Origin: Planctomycetota bacterium
GTDB lineage: Bacteria; Planctomycetota; UBA1135; GCA-002686595
Assembly (NCBI GenBank): GCA_020638875.1
Contig: JACKHS010000001.1
Location: 1-64,000, forward strand
DNA: 64,000 nt
Direction: 5' to 3'
Each line of letters opens with the position of its first letter. Positions within the stretch are counted from its first letter, which is position 1. A program made the translations under genes and the position numbers. This document shows, piece after piece, positions 1 through 8,631 of the stretch. The notes beneath the pieces were generated by a model, which did not search any database, was not told the origin of the DNA, and saw only the letters and a program-made list of their open reading frames with translations.

Positions 1-1
1 G

Positions 2-1171
2 GCGACGCCCGACCCGAACACGCCCGCCGCCTGCGCCGCGCGCCGCGCCCGTCTCGCGGCCGAGCTCGGCGAGGGCCTGCTGCTCGTCGCCGCCGGCCCG
101 GAGGGCGAGGGCCGCTTCGAGGCCGACCCCGACTTCCACTGGCTGACCGGGCTCGACGCGCCCGACGCGGTGCTGCTCCTGCTCGTCGAGGGCGGCGCGC
201 CGGCCGAGGAGCGCCTCTACCTGCGCGCGGCGAGCGAGACGCGCACGCTGTGGGAGGGCGCCGCGCTCGCGCCCGGCCCCGAGGCCGTGCGGCGCACCGG
301 CATCGCGACGACGCTGCCGACGAGCGAGCTCGACACCGACGTCGACCTGCTGCTCGTCGAGGCGCCGCGCCTGTGGGTCACCGGTGACGCGAGCCGCGCG
401 CTGCTCGCCGGCCGCGAGCTCGCGCCGGACGACCCGCGCCCGGTGCTCTCGCGCCTGCAGGCGACCAAGTCGCCGGGCGAGCAGGCCGCGCTGCGCACCG
501 CGGTCGACGTCACGCTGGCCGCGCTCGCCGACGCGTTCGTCGTCGCCGTGCCGGGCGCGTGGGAGTACACCGCCGAGGCGGCGGTCGAGGCCGGCTTCCG
601 CCGCCGCGGGGCCGAGTTCCGCGCGTTCCCCTCGATCTGCGCCTCGGGGCCCAACGGCTGCGCGCTGCACTACCGCGCGAACGGCCGGCGGCTCGCGTCG
701 AACGACCTCCTGATCCTCGACGTCGGCGCGCGCTACCACGGCTACTGCGCCGACGTCACGCGCACGATCCCGACCAGCGGCCGCTTCACGCCGCGCCAGC
801 GCGAGCTGTACGAGCTCGTGCTCGCCACGCAGAAGAAGTGCGAGGGCCTGCTGAAGCCCGGCGCGACGCTCGACGAGCTGCACCAGGCCGCGCAGAAGAG
901 CTTCGCGGACGCGGGCTACGGCGAGGCCTTCCGGCACTACGTCGGCCACCACCTCGGCATCCGCACGCACGACGCGCGCGGCTTCCGCGGCCCGCTCGAG
1001 CCGGGCATGGTCGTGACGATCGAGCCCGGGCTGTACCTGCCGGACGAGGGCCTGGGGATCCGCATCGAGGACGACTACCTGCTGACCGAGGACGGCGCGG
1101 AGAAGCTCTCCGCCGCCCTGCCCAGCGACCCCGACCGGCTCGAGGCCTACCTCGCCCGCCTGCGCCGATGA
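2..1171 (+). CDS. M24-family Xaa-Pro aminopeptidase (5' partial)
   Basis: The reading frame is open from base 2, so the gene begins outside the window. The first visible residues (LLLVAAGPEGEG, then DPDFHWLTGLD) fit the aminopeptidase P N-terminal domain, so this is one continuous gene and the ATG at 170 is internal. The C-terminal pita-bread domain has the expected dinuclear-metal ligands: Asp in ILDVGARY, Asp in CADVTRT, His in VGHHLGI, Glu in TIEPGLYLP and Glu in IRIEDDYLL. The family removes an N-terminal residue that precedes proline, usually in the cytoplasm. There is no signal for export in the visible part. The next gene is 120 bases downstream on the same strand and appears unrelated. 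Family assignment is secure; substrate preference is inferred. Confidence 0.9.
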   Translation, partial: ATPDPNTPAACAARRARLAAELGEGLLLVAAGPEGEGRFEADPDFHWLTGLDAPDAVLLLLVEGGAPAEERLYLRAASETRTLWEGAALAPGPEAVRRTGIATTLPTSELDTDVDLLLVEAPRLWVTGDASRALLAGRELAPDDPRPVLSRLQATKSPGEQAALRTAVDVTLAALADAFVVAVPGAWEYTAEAAVEAGFRRRGAEFRAFPSICASGPNGCALHYRANGRRLASNDLLILDVGARYHGYCADVTRTIPTSGRFTPRQRELYELVLATQKKCEGLLKPGATLDELHQAAQKSFADAGYGEAFRHYVGHHLGIRTHDARGFRGPLEPGMVVTIEPGLYLPDEGLGIRIEDDYLLTEDGAEKLSAALPSDPDRLEAYLARLRR

Positions 1172-1291
1172 GCTCGCCCGCCCCCGGCCGCCGCGCGAGG
1201 AACCCCTCGCCCGCAGCGGGTTCACCCGACCGCCCCCCGCGGCCGAAGTAGGACCGTCCCCGGCTCCCGCCGCGAGGCCCTCCCCCGCCCG

Positions 1292-2842
1292 ATGCTGCGC
1301 GTCCTCAGCCACTACCTGCCCGTCCGCAAGGCGCTGCTCGTCCTCTCCGAGACGGCCATCCTGTGGGTGGTGCTCGGCCTGGCGGGCAGCGCGCACCTGT
1401 GGAACCCCGAGCAGGAGACGTTCCGCGCCCTGGCGCGCGCGCGCGTCGCGATGGACCTCGAGCAGGCGCGCTTCTACTGCTGGGTGACCGCGTTCCTGCT
1501 GGCGGTGCTCGCGCAGCTCGCCATCTCGTTCAACGAGCTCTACGACTTCCGCGTGTCGCTGTCGCGCTACGACCGCGCGCGGCGCTTCGTGGGCTCGGTC
1601 GGCTCGGCGATGGCGGTGACGCTCGTCGCGATGGGCCTCGCGCACCTCTGGCGCCTCGAGCCGATGCTCGACCTGCCGGGGCTGTCGCTGGTCGGCAAGG
1701 TGCGCACGCTCGTGTTCGCGCTCTTGATGGGCTTCGCGCTGCTGTTCGTGTGGCGCACGATCTTCCACGACCTCCTGCGGCGCGCGCGCTACTACGAGCG
1801 CGTGCTGATCCTCGGCTCGTCGAAGGCGGCGCACGTGCTCGCCAAGGAGATGCGCGAGCACGCCGCGGCCGGCTATCAGATCGTCGGCATCCTGCCCGAG
1901 GCCGAGCTCGCCGAGGACGTGCTGCCGGCGCTGAGCTTCGACGCGCGCGAGCTCGGCACCGCGGACCTCGTGCTCGAGGGTCTCGTGGTCGGCGAGCGCG
2001 GCGTGCTGTCGAACGACCCGGCGCGGCCCAGCGCGCCGCTGACCGACCTCGTCCAGGAGCTCGAGGTCAACGAGATCGTCGTCGCGCTGGCCGACCGGCG
2101 CGGCAAGCTGCCCACCGAGGACCTCTTGCGCTGCCGCCTGCAGGGCATCCCGGTGCGCGACTACGACCAGGTCTTCGAGGACGTGGCCGGCAAGATCTCG
2201 GTCGAGGCGCTGCGGCCCTCGTACCTGATCTTCAACGAGGGCTTCTCGCGCCACCCGTGGGCCGACCTGCTCAAGCGCGCGCTCGACCTCGTCGCGTCGC
2301 TCGTGATGCTCGCGCTCCTGTGGCCGGTGATGATCGGCACGTGGATCGCCGTGAGCCTCTCGTCGCCGGGCCCCGCGCTGTTCCAGCAGGAGCGCGTCGG
2401 CCGCGACGGCAAGCCGTTCACGCTCTACAAGTTCCGCTCGATGTACATCGACGCGGAGAGCCGCACGGGCCCGGTCTGGGCCACCGAGAACGACCCGCGC
2501 ATCACGCCCGTCGGCCGCTTCCTGCGCAAGTCGCGCCTCGACGAGCTGCCGCAGCTCTTCAACGTCATCGGCGGCAGCATGTCGCTGGTCGGCCCGCGCC
2601 CCGAGCGCCAGGTGTTCGTCGACGAGCTCGCCCTCGAGATCCCCTACTTCCGCCAGCGCCACATCGTCAAGCCGGGCCTGACCGGCTGGGCGCAGATCAA
2701 CTACCCGTACGGGAACACGGTCGAGGACGCGCTGCAGAAGCTCCAGTACGACCTCTTCTACATCAAGTACCAGAGCTTCGTGTTCGACCTCTCGATCCTC
2801 TTCAACACGACGAAGACGATCCTCCTGCGCAAGGGGACCTGA
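1292..2842 (+). CDS. Polyprenyl-phosphate sugar-1-phosphate transferase (exopolysaccharide initiation)
   Basis: A 516-residue integral membrane protein. It has several N-terminal transmembrane segments (about residues 10-170), a nucleotide-binding-like middle domain (VLILGSSKAAHVLAKEM, near residue 172) and a C-terminal bacterial sugar-transferase domain from about residue 325. The last carries the membrane re-entrant helix, the FQQERVGRDGKPF and YKFRSM motifs, then LDELPQLFNV and MSLVGPRPER. Enzymes of this class transfer a sugar phosphate from a nucleotide sugar to undecaprenyl phosphate at the inner face of the cytoplasmic membrane, starting exopolysaccharide or O-antigen synthesis. The GPVWA..NDPRIT signature resembles the subgroup found near PEP-CTERM/exosortase loci, but no exosortase is seen here. 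It stands alone, ending 3 bases before a convergent gene. Confidence 0.93.
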   Translation: MLRVLSHYLPVRKALLVLSETAILWVVLGLAGSAHLWNPEQETFRALARARVAMDLEQARFYCWVTAFLLAVLAQLAISFNELYDFRVSLSRYDRARRFVGSVGSAMAVTLVAMGLAHLWRLEPMLDLPGLSLVGKVRTLVFALLMGFALLFVWRTIFHDLLRRARYYERVLILGSSKAAHVLAKEMREHAAAGYQIVGILPEAELAEDVLPALSFDARELGTADLVLEGLVVGERGVLSNDPARPSAPLTDLVQELEVNEIVVALADRRGKLPTEDLLRCRLQGIPVRDYDQVFEDVAGKISVEALRPSYLIFNEGFSRHPWADLLKRALDLVASLVMLALLWPVMIGTWIAVSLSSPGPALFQQERVGRDGKPFTLYKFRSMYIDAESRTGPVWATENDPRITPVGRFLRKSRLDELPQLFNVIGGSMSLVGPRPERQVFVDELALEIPYFRQRHIVKPGLTGWAQINYPYGNTVEDALQKLQYDLFYIKYQSFVFDLSILFNTTKTILLRKGT

Positions 2843-2845
2843 GCG

Positions 2846-3559
2846 TCAGCGGCCGACGAGCGCGCGCTGCGCGGGGCTCGCCGGGTCGAGCACGTCGAGC
2901 GCGAGCAGGCGCGCGAGCTCGTCCGCGTCCTCGGCTCCTCGCAGCGCGTAGAGCGCGCGCCGCGGCTGCCGCTCGTAGCGCCACGGGAGCGTGCCGGCGA
3001 AGCGCGCGAAGACGGTGAGCGCAGGCGTCTCCACCGGGACCGCCGCCGCGCGGCGCGGCTCGTCGAGGTGCCACGGCGCCGAACCGCGCAGCTCCCAGCG
3101 CCGCACCACGCGCACCTCGAGCACCACGCCGCGGTCGCGCTCGAACGCGGCGCGCGCCGCGTCGGGGTCGACCGCGCGCTCGAACGGATCGTGCACCGCG
3201 ACGACCTCGGCCTCGACGAGCGTGCCCACGGCGCGCGGCTGGGGCCAGAAGACGACGACCGTGGCGACGGCCGTGGCGACGGCCGCGAGCGCGAGCAGGA
3301 CACGGTTCGTCGCGAAGGTCCAGCGCGCGAGCCCGGCGCACAGGCCGGGCACGAGCGCGATCGGCGCGGCGCAGACCCCGAAGAGGAAGGCAAAGAGCGG
3401 CGCGATGTTCGAAGGCGGATGGAAGGCCCCCAGGCAGAAGATCGCCGTCCCGACCGCGACGACGCCGACCACCGCGACCCACAGGAGCGGCACGAGCACG
3501 AGGCGCTCGCCCCAGGATCGCGGCCTCCAGGCCGCCTTGCCCAGCGTGACTTCGCTCAT
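2846..3559 (-). CDS. Membrane protein of unknown function, paralogous to the 102-aa protein at 3979-4287
   Basis: About 237 residues from the ATG at 3559 (MSEVTLGK); a longer in-frame start at 3637 adds only an Arg-rich stretch and was not used. Three hydrophobic segments (about residues 18-45, 50-75 and 82-105) precede a soluble C-terminal half rich in Arg and Glu. The N-terminal segment ERLVLVPLLW followed by N(I/L)APL.A resembles the small membrane protein encoded at 3979-4287, so the two probably arose by duplication. No functional family was recognised. Confidence 0.7.
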   Translation of the reverse strand: MSEVTLGKAAWRPRSWGERLVLVPLLWVAVVGVVAVGTAIFCLGAFHPPSNIAPLFAFLFGVCAAPIALVPGLCAGLARWTFATNRVLLALAAVATAVATVVVFWPQPRAVGTLVEAEVVAVHDPFERAVDPDAARAAFERDRGVVLEVRVVRRWELRGSAPWHLDEPRRAAAVPVETPALTVFARFAGTLPWRYERQPRRALYALRGAEDADELARLLALDVLDPASPAQRALVGR

Positions 3560-3677
3560 CGTGCGTCTCGCGCGCGCGTCGCGGTGCCCGCCGCGCGGCG
3601 CTCTCCACAGCTCACGACGCCCGGCGCGAACGCGCAAGCTCCGCGCCGCATCTCGTCCGAAGCGCTATCCTGCCGCC

Positions 3678-3929
3678 GTGCGCCCCACCGACACCTCCCC
3701 CGAGGCCCAGCGCCTGCTCGACGAGCACCATCGCCGCATGACGCCGCTGGAGCGCTGGCGCGCCGTGGACCAGGCCTGGCAGACCGCGCGCGCGCTGGCC
3801 TTCGCCGGCCTGCGCCTCGACCACCCGCACGCGACCGAGGCCGAGCTCGAGGACCTGTGGGCCGAGCGGCGCCTGGGCCGGGAGCTCTTCGCGAAGGTGG
3901 TCGCGCAGCGGGACCGGGTGCGGCGCTGA
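3678..3929 (+). CDS. Small hypothetical protein (83 aa)
   Basis: A short ORF starting at GTG 3678 and lying between two membrane-protein genes on the other strand. The sequence has features of a real small protein: PEAQRLLDEHHRRMTPLERW, then WQTARALAFAGLRL.HP.A, then AELEDLWAERRLG.EL. The core (A.AGLR..HP.A.E.EL...ERRLG.EL) resembles widespread short proteins of unknown function often found near nucleotidyltransferase or toxin-antitoxin genes. That link is from memory, and no such partner is visible here. Upstream bases do not show a strong ribosome-binding site. Confidence 0.65.
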   Translation: MRPTDTSPEAQRLLDEHHRRMTPLERWRAVDQAWQTARALAFAGLRLDHPHATEAELEDLWAERRLGRELFAKVVAQRDRVRR

Positions 3930-3978
3930 GCGCGCGCGGTTCGCCACCGCGCGGCGCCTTCGCCTCGCGCCTGCGCGC

Positions 3979-4287
3979 TCAGACCGCGCAGAGCAGCGGC
4001 ACGAGGCAGGCCTCGAGGAAGCACACGAAGACGAGCCAGCCCAGGTTCGAGCGCGGCGCGGCCCGCAGGCCCCCGACGAACAGCCCGAGCACGAGCCCGA
4101 CCGCGAGCCCCGCCACGGCGACGAGGGGCGCGAAGATCAGCGCCACGGGGGGAGCGAGGTTGCCGCCGCTCGAGAGCGTCCCGACGAAGCCGCTCACGAG
4201 CGCCGTCCCGCCCATCCCCGCCATCCACAGGATCGGCGTGAGCACGAAGCGCTCCGCGACGGTCGGAGCTGTACGGCGCGTGTCCAT
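3979..4287 (-). CDS. Small membrane protein of unknown function (102 aa)
   Basis: The start at ATG 4287 gives MDTRRTAPTV and three hydrophobic segments (about residues 17-38, 47-72 and 83-102) with little else. ERFVLTPILW and GNLAPPVALIFAPL match ERLVLVPLLW and NIAPLFAFLFG in the larger protein at 2846-3559, indicating a paralogous pair separated by one small gene. It lies 8 bases downstream of the epimerase gene on the same strand, so the two are probably co-transcribed. Function unknown. Confidence 0.7.
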   Translation of the reverse strand: MDTRRTAPTVAERFVLTPILWMAGMGGTALVSGFVGTLSSGGNLAPPVALIFAPLVAVAGLAVGLVLGLFVGGLRAAPRSNLGWLVFVCFLEACLVPLLCAV

Positions 4288-4295
4288 GCGAGGCG

Positions 4296-5300
4296 CTACT
4301 CGTCCCGCTTCGCCCGCAGCTCCTTCAGCTTCGCTAGCACCTCGCGCTCCTTCGCGGCGTCGAGGCCCGCGCGGCGCGGGCGATCGGCCGGCTCGTCCGC
4401 GAAGAAGGCCGCCGTGTCGCGGATCGTGTCGCCCACGGGGCGGAACTCGAGGCCCACGGCGCGCGCGCGCTCGCAGGCCATGCGGTAGTACGGCGGCTCG
4501 CGCGGGATCCACAGCGGCAGCTCCATCCACGGGCCGACGCCGAGCTCGAGCAGCTCCGCGTCCGTGCCCCAGGTGAACGAGCAGTCGCTGCCGAGCACGA
4601 TCTTGCACCCGTGCAGGAGCTCCTGCATGGTCGTGCGCACGCCCGGGCCGTTGGCGTCGTAGACGCCCACGTGACCGTCCACGATCGTGCGCAGGCAGAA
4701 GTTCGCCAGGTCGCGCACGTCGATGAAGTCGACCGGCGCGTCGGGGTCGCCGCCGGCGAGGATCTCGCCGCCGCGCAGCACGCGCAACGGCCAGTACGTG
4801 AAGCGGTCCGAGTCGTCGTCCGGGCCGACGATGAGCCCCGGGCGCACGACCGTCACCTGACCGGGCAAGAGCTCCTCGGCCTTGCGCTCGCACAGCGCCT
4901 TGAGCGGGCCGTAGGTCTCGTTGGTCAGGCGCTTGGGATCCGCGCCCTCGGGCAGCCCCGGCACCGGCGTGTCCTCGTTCACCTCGCGGTTGAAGTCGTT
5001 GCCGTAGACCGAGATGGTCGAGACGAAGACGTACTGGCCGACGTTGCCCGCGAGCGCGCCGCACGACAGCTCCATCCACTCGGGGAAGTAGCCCGAGGTG
5101 TCGACGACCGCGTCCCAGCGGCGGCCCTTCAGCGCCTCGACGTCGTTCTGGCGATCGCCGATCAACGTCTCGAGCTCGGGGAAGCGGCCGGGGTCGCTCT
5201 TGCCGCGGTTGAAGAGCGTGACCTCCCAGCCGAGCTCCTGCGCGCGCGCGACGAGCGCGGGGCCGAGGAAGCGAGTGCCGCCGAGGATGAGGAGCTTCAT
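4296..5300 (-). CDS. NAD-dependent epimerase/dehydratase family protein
   Basis: A 334-residue extended short-chain dehydrogenase. The N-terminal Rossmann motif is ILGGTRFLGPALV (residues 4-16), the catalytic serine region is VFVSTISVYG and the active-site YxxxK is YGPLK. The Rossmann fold binds NAD(P); the substrate is probably a nucleotide sugar or an isoprenoid/sterol-like molecule, but the sequence does not decide. Start chosen at ATG 5300, which begins MKLLILGG; the longer frame upstream to 5501 is Arg-rich and overlaps the promoter region of the divergent gene at 5452. Confidence 0.88.
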   Translation of the reverse strand: MKLLILGGTRFLGPALVARAQELGWEVTLFNRGKSDPGRFPELETLIGDRQNDVEALKGRRWDAVVDTSGYFPEWMELSCGALAGNVGQYVFVSTISVYGNDFNREVNEDTPVPGLPEGADPKRLTNETYGPLKALCERKAEELLPGQVTVVRPGLIVGPDDDSDRFTYWPLRVLRGGEILAGGDPDAPVDFIDVRDLANFCLRTIVDGHVGVYDANGPGVRTTMQELLHGCKIVLGSDCSFTWGTDAELLELGVGPWMELPLWIPREPPYYRMACERARAVGLEFRPVGDTIRDTAAFFADEPADRPRRAGLDAAKEREVLAKLKELRAKRDE

Positions 5301-5451
5301 GTCGTCTGGGGTCGAGGGACGGAGCGGGACGCGGAGCCCCGAGCCTACGCCGACGCGCGGCGCGGCGGGAGCGCCGCGTGCACGAGTCGTGTTCGAGTTG
5401 TTCGCGCGCTCGCCCCTTCCCTCGCGGGCCGCGCTCGGGTACTCAGCGTGC

Positions 5452-6822
5452 ATGCCGCGCCCGCGCCGTCTCGAGGACCTGTGCTTCCGCGCCTTCTCCA
5501 AGGTCGTGGAGCTCGAGCGCGGCGAGGCGGCCGTGCTCGCGTGGGCGGTGCTGGGCTACATGCTGCTGCTCACGGGCTACTACATCGCGCGTCCGGTGCG
5601 CGAGACCTTCGGCCTCGCGAGCGGCATCGACCGCCTGCCGGAGATGATGCTCGCCACCGTGCTGGCGAGCCTGGTGCTCAACCCGCTCTACGCCGGCGTC
5701 GTCGCGCGCCTGCCGCGCAGCCGGCTCGTCCCGCGCGTGTACCGCGGCGTGTCGCTGTGCTTCGTCGCGTTCTTCCTCGCGCTGCAGGTCTGCGAGGGCG
5801 ACGCGCTCGTGTGGGTCGGGCGCGCCTTCTACGTCTTCCTGTCGGTCGTCAACCTGTTCCTGGTCTCGGTCTACTTCTCGCTCCTGGCCGACCTGTTCGA
5901 CCGCAAGCGCGCGACGCGCCTGTACGGGATGGTCGCGGCGGGCGGGAGCCTGGGCGGCATGCTGGGCGGGACGCTGACGAGCCTCCTCGTCGACGAGCTC
6001 GGCCACGGCGGCCTGCTGCTCGTCTCGTGCGTGTTCTTCGAGGGCGCGCTGCGCGCCGCGCGAGGCGTGATGCGCAGCCTCGAGCGCCGCGCGGCCTCCG
6101 CGGACGCCGGCCCCGCCGCGCTCCCCGCCGCGCCCGCGCCGCGCGCCGACCTCGCCATCGGCGGCAGCCGCTGGGCCGCCTTCAGCGCGGTGGCGCGCTC
6201 GCCCTACCTGCTCGGCATCGGCGCGTACGTGCTGATCTACGGCGTCTCCGGCACGCTGGCCTACTTCTTCCAGGCCGCCGTGGTGAACGAGGCCGGCGGC
6301 GGCGCCACCGCCGCGTCGACGAAGATCTTCGCCAACCTCGACGTCTACACGAACCTCGTCGCGCTCTTCCTGCAGGTCGCCGTCGCGGGTCGCCTGCTGA
6401 AGCGCATCGGCGCGGGCGCGACGCTCGTGATCCTGCCGCTCTACAGCGTGCTCGGCTTCGTGCTGCTCGCCTCGGGCCTCGTGCCCGCGGGCTCGCTGCT
6501 GCTCGTCTTCGGCGCGTTCCAGGTCCTCCGGCGCGGCATCGGCTACGGCCTGAAGAAGCCCGCGCAGGAGCTGCTCTTCACCGTGCTGAGCCCCGAGGAC
6601 AAGTACAAGGCGAAGAACCTCGTCGACCTCGTCGGGCCGCGCACCGGCGACGTGCTGGGCGCGGGCACGACCAAGCTGCTCACGCTCGCGGGCTACGGCG
6701 TCGTCGGCCTCGCCGCCACCGCCGCGCCCGTGTGCCTCGTGTGGATCGCCGCGGCGCTCGCGCTCGGCCGCGGCTTCGGCCGGCGCGCCGCCGCCGATCA
6801 CGGGTCGAACGTCAGCTCGTAG
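5452..6822 (+). CDS. Nucleotide carrier-like (ADP/ATP translocase-type) MFS transporter
   Basis: A 456-residue polytopic membrane protein with about 11-12 hydrophobic segments starting at ATG 5452. The early motif TGYYIARPVRETFGL and the late motif PEDKYKAKNLVDLVGPR.GD are features I associate with the bacterial Npt-type ADP,ATP carrier-like branch of the major facilitator superfamily. In intracellular bacteria such carriers exchange ATP for ADP; free-living relatives have unknown substrates, so true nucleotide transport is not implied. Its last 25 bases overlap the end of the convergent gene on the minus strand. Confidence 0.65.
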   Translation: MPRPRRLEDLCFRAFSKVVELERGEAAVLAWAVLGYMLLLTGYYIARPVRETFGLASGIDRLPEMMLATVLASLVLNPLYAGVVARLPRSRLVPRVYRGVSLCFVAFFLALQVCEGDALVWVGRAFYVFLSVVNLFLVSVYFSLLADLFDRKRATRLYGMVAAGGSLGGMLGGTLTSLLVDELGHGGLLLVSCVFFEGALRAARGVMRSLERRAASADAGPAALPAAPAPRADLAIGGSRWAAFSAVARSPYLLGIGAYVLIYGVSGTLAYFFQAAVVNEAGGGATAASTKIFANLDVYTNLVALFLQVAVAGRLLKRIGAGATLVILPLYSVLGFVLLASGLVPAGSLLLVFGAFQVLRRGIGYGLKKPAQELLFTVLSPEDKYKAKNLVDLVGPRTGDVLGAGTTKLLTLAGYGVVGLAATAAPVCLVWIAAALALGRGFGRRAAADHGSNVSS

Positions 6823-8477
6823 CCGTTCGTCGTGTTGAAGCCCGTGCCGCAGGGGCCGCTCGTCGCGTCGCGGTACCACACCTGCAGGCGCACCGTCTGC
6901 CCGGCCTGGAAGCTGCCCTTCGGCAGCGCGGCGAGCGTCCACACCGCCGCGCCGCCGGCGTCCGTCTCGACCGGACCGAGCCGCGCGAGCGCGCCGCCCA
7001 CGCAGCGCAGCCCGTCGCCGAAGGGGAAGCCCGCGCCGCCGAGGTACGCGTCGCGACCCGCGACGAGCAGCGCCGGACCGCGCGGCACGAGCCCGCTGGC
7101 CTGCCACGCGAGGTCGTTCGCGGCGACGCTCGTCGAGCCCTGCGCGGCGAGCAGGCCGCCCTCCCCCGCCGAGCTCGCGCAGCCGCGCCCGAGGTCGCCG
7201 AGGTTGCCGCACGAGCACGGGAACGCGCTGCCGTCGCCGGCGCAGAAGCTGCGACCGGGCGCCACGCGCCACGCGCTCGCCGCGCCCGCGTCGAGCTCGG
7301 GCTGATCGACGCCGGGCGCGCCGACGACGAGGTCGCCGCGCTCGAGGTCGAGGCTCGCGCCGAACCAGTCGTTCGCCTGCGCACCGGGCCGCAGCAGGCT
7401 CGCGACGCACGTCCAGCCGCCCGCGCCGGCGCGGTAGACGTAGGCTGCGCCCGCGTTCACGTTGGCCGAGGGGTCCCAGCGCGCGCCGACCGCGAGCTCG
7501 ATGCCGTCGAGCGCCACCGCCGCGCCGAAGTGCGCGCCGCCGAGCACGTCGGGCGCCTTGAGCTTGTCGGCCTGCCGCCAGCCGTGCGCGTCGCGCTCGA
7601 AGACGTAGGCCGCGCCGCTCCACAGCGCCCCCTCCGCGTCGCCGCGCGCGCCGACCGCGACGCGCGCGGGCTGCGCGGCCACCGCGAGGCCGAAGAACTG
7701 GCTCGTGTGTCCGTCGAGCGGTGCGAGGCGCGCGACCTCGAACCAGCGCGCGCCGTGCCGCTCGAAGACGTACGCGGCGCCCTGCCACGCGCTCGGCCCG
7801 GCGTTCGGCGCGCCGACGACGAGCGTGTCGCCGGCGAGCGCGAGCGCCGCGCCGAAGGCGTCGCCCGTCGCGTGGTCCGCCGCGACGAGGCGCGCGCGCG
7901 GCGTCCAGCTCTCGCCGCTGCGCTCGAACAGGTACACCGCGCCCTCGCCCGGCGCGCCCACGAACAGCCGCGCGTCGTCGAGCGCCAGCGCCGCGCCGAA
8001 GCGCGCGCCCGTCACCGGCCGCGGGTGCGCGAGCGTCGCGCGGTGCGCCGGCGCGCCGCCCGCGCAACCGTAGACCTGCACCACGCCGAGGTCGTCGCCG
8101 TGGCCGGGCGCGCCGATCGCCAGCCGCCGCCCGTCGAGCGCGAGCGCCTCGCCGAAGCGCTCGCCCGCCAGCGGCGCCGGCGCGAGCAGCTCGCCCAGGT
8201 GCTGCCAGCCGGCCGCGCCGCGCTGGTAGAGGTGCACCGCCCCGGCGTCGAGCGCTGCGTCGTCCGAGCCCGGGGCCCCCAACGCCGCGCGCCCCTCGCC
8301 GAGCGCGATCGCGCTGCCGAAGCGGTCGCCGCCGTGCAGCGTGACCCCCTCGAAGCCGCCGCCCTGCTCGAGGCTCGCCGCCCCGCCCCCGGACACCAGC
8401 CCGCACAGCGTCGCGAGCGCCGCGCAAGCCTGCCCACCTCGCGTCGCACGCCGGCGACGCCCGCTCTCGTTCTGCAT
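6798..8477 (-). CDS. Exported integrin-like FG-GAP repeat protein with Cys-rich tail module
   Basis: 559 residues. A signal peptide of about 34 residues follows the Arg-rich start (MQNESGRRRRATRGG). Residues 40-405 contain about seven repeats of the type FG.ALALD....VGAPG...G..YVFER, as in FG-GAP/integrin-alpha beta-propellers, which are typically extracellular or surface-located binding domains. The C-terminal ~148 residues are the Cys-rich tail module seen in seven other proteins here (CAGDGSAFPCSCGN, FGDGLRCVGG, WYRD.TSGPCG..FN.TNG). The gene is monocistronic; the last 25 bases overlap the convergent transporter gene. Confidence 0.88.
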   Translation of the reverse strand: MQNESGRRRRATRGGQACAALATLCGLVSGGGAASLEQGGGFEGVTLHGGDRFGSAIALGEGRAALGAPGSDDAALDAGAVHLYQRGAAGWQHLGELLAPAPLAGERFGEALALDGRRLAIGAPGHGDDLGVVQVYGCAGGAPAHRATLAHPRPVTGARFGAALALDDARLFVGAPGEGAVYLFERSGESWTPRARLVAADHATGDAFGAALALAGDTLVVGAPNAGPSAWQGAAYVFERHGARWFEVARLAPLDGHTSQFFGLAVAAQPARVAVGARGDAEGALWSGAAYVFERDAHGWRQADKLKAPDVLGGAHFGAAVALDGIELAVGARWDPSANVNAGAAYVYRAGAGGWTCVASLLRPGAQANDWFGASLDLERGDLVVGAPGVDQPELDAGAASAWRVAPGRSFCAGDGSAFPCSCGNLGDLGRGCASSAGEGGLLAAQGSTSVAANDLAWQASGLVPRGPALLVAGRDAYLGGAGFPFGDGLRCVGGALARLGPVETDAGGAAVWTLAALPKGSFQAGQTVRLQVWYRDATSGPCGTGFNTTNGYELTFDP

Positions 8478-8568
8478 GCCCCGCCCCCCCTGGTCCGGGC
8501 CGTTCTCCTCGACGATCGAGGACCGCAGCGGGTGCCGCGGTCCCGAGGATGCGGTCGAGGGGGACGAT

Positions 8569-8626
8569 GTTCTCGAACCGAACGTGAGGACTGCGTCGCG
8601 TGCGCGTCAGAATCAGGTTCGGGAAC
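8569..8626. promoter_or_regulatory. Interrupted inverted repeat between divergent genes
   Basis: The arms GTTCTCGAACC (8569-8579) and GGTTCGGGAAC (8616-8626) pair at 10 of 11 positions and are 36 bases apart. They lie in the 154-base gap between the exported FG-GAP protein gene (minus) and the methyltransferase gene (plus), just before the methyltransferase start. It could be an mRNA stem in the methyltransferase leader or a regulator site. No clear -35/-10 pair was recognised. Confidence 0.3.
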
Positions 8627-8631
8627 GATCC

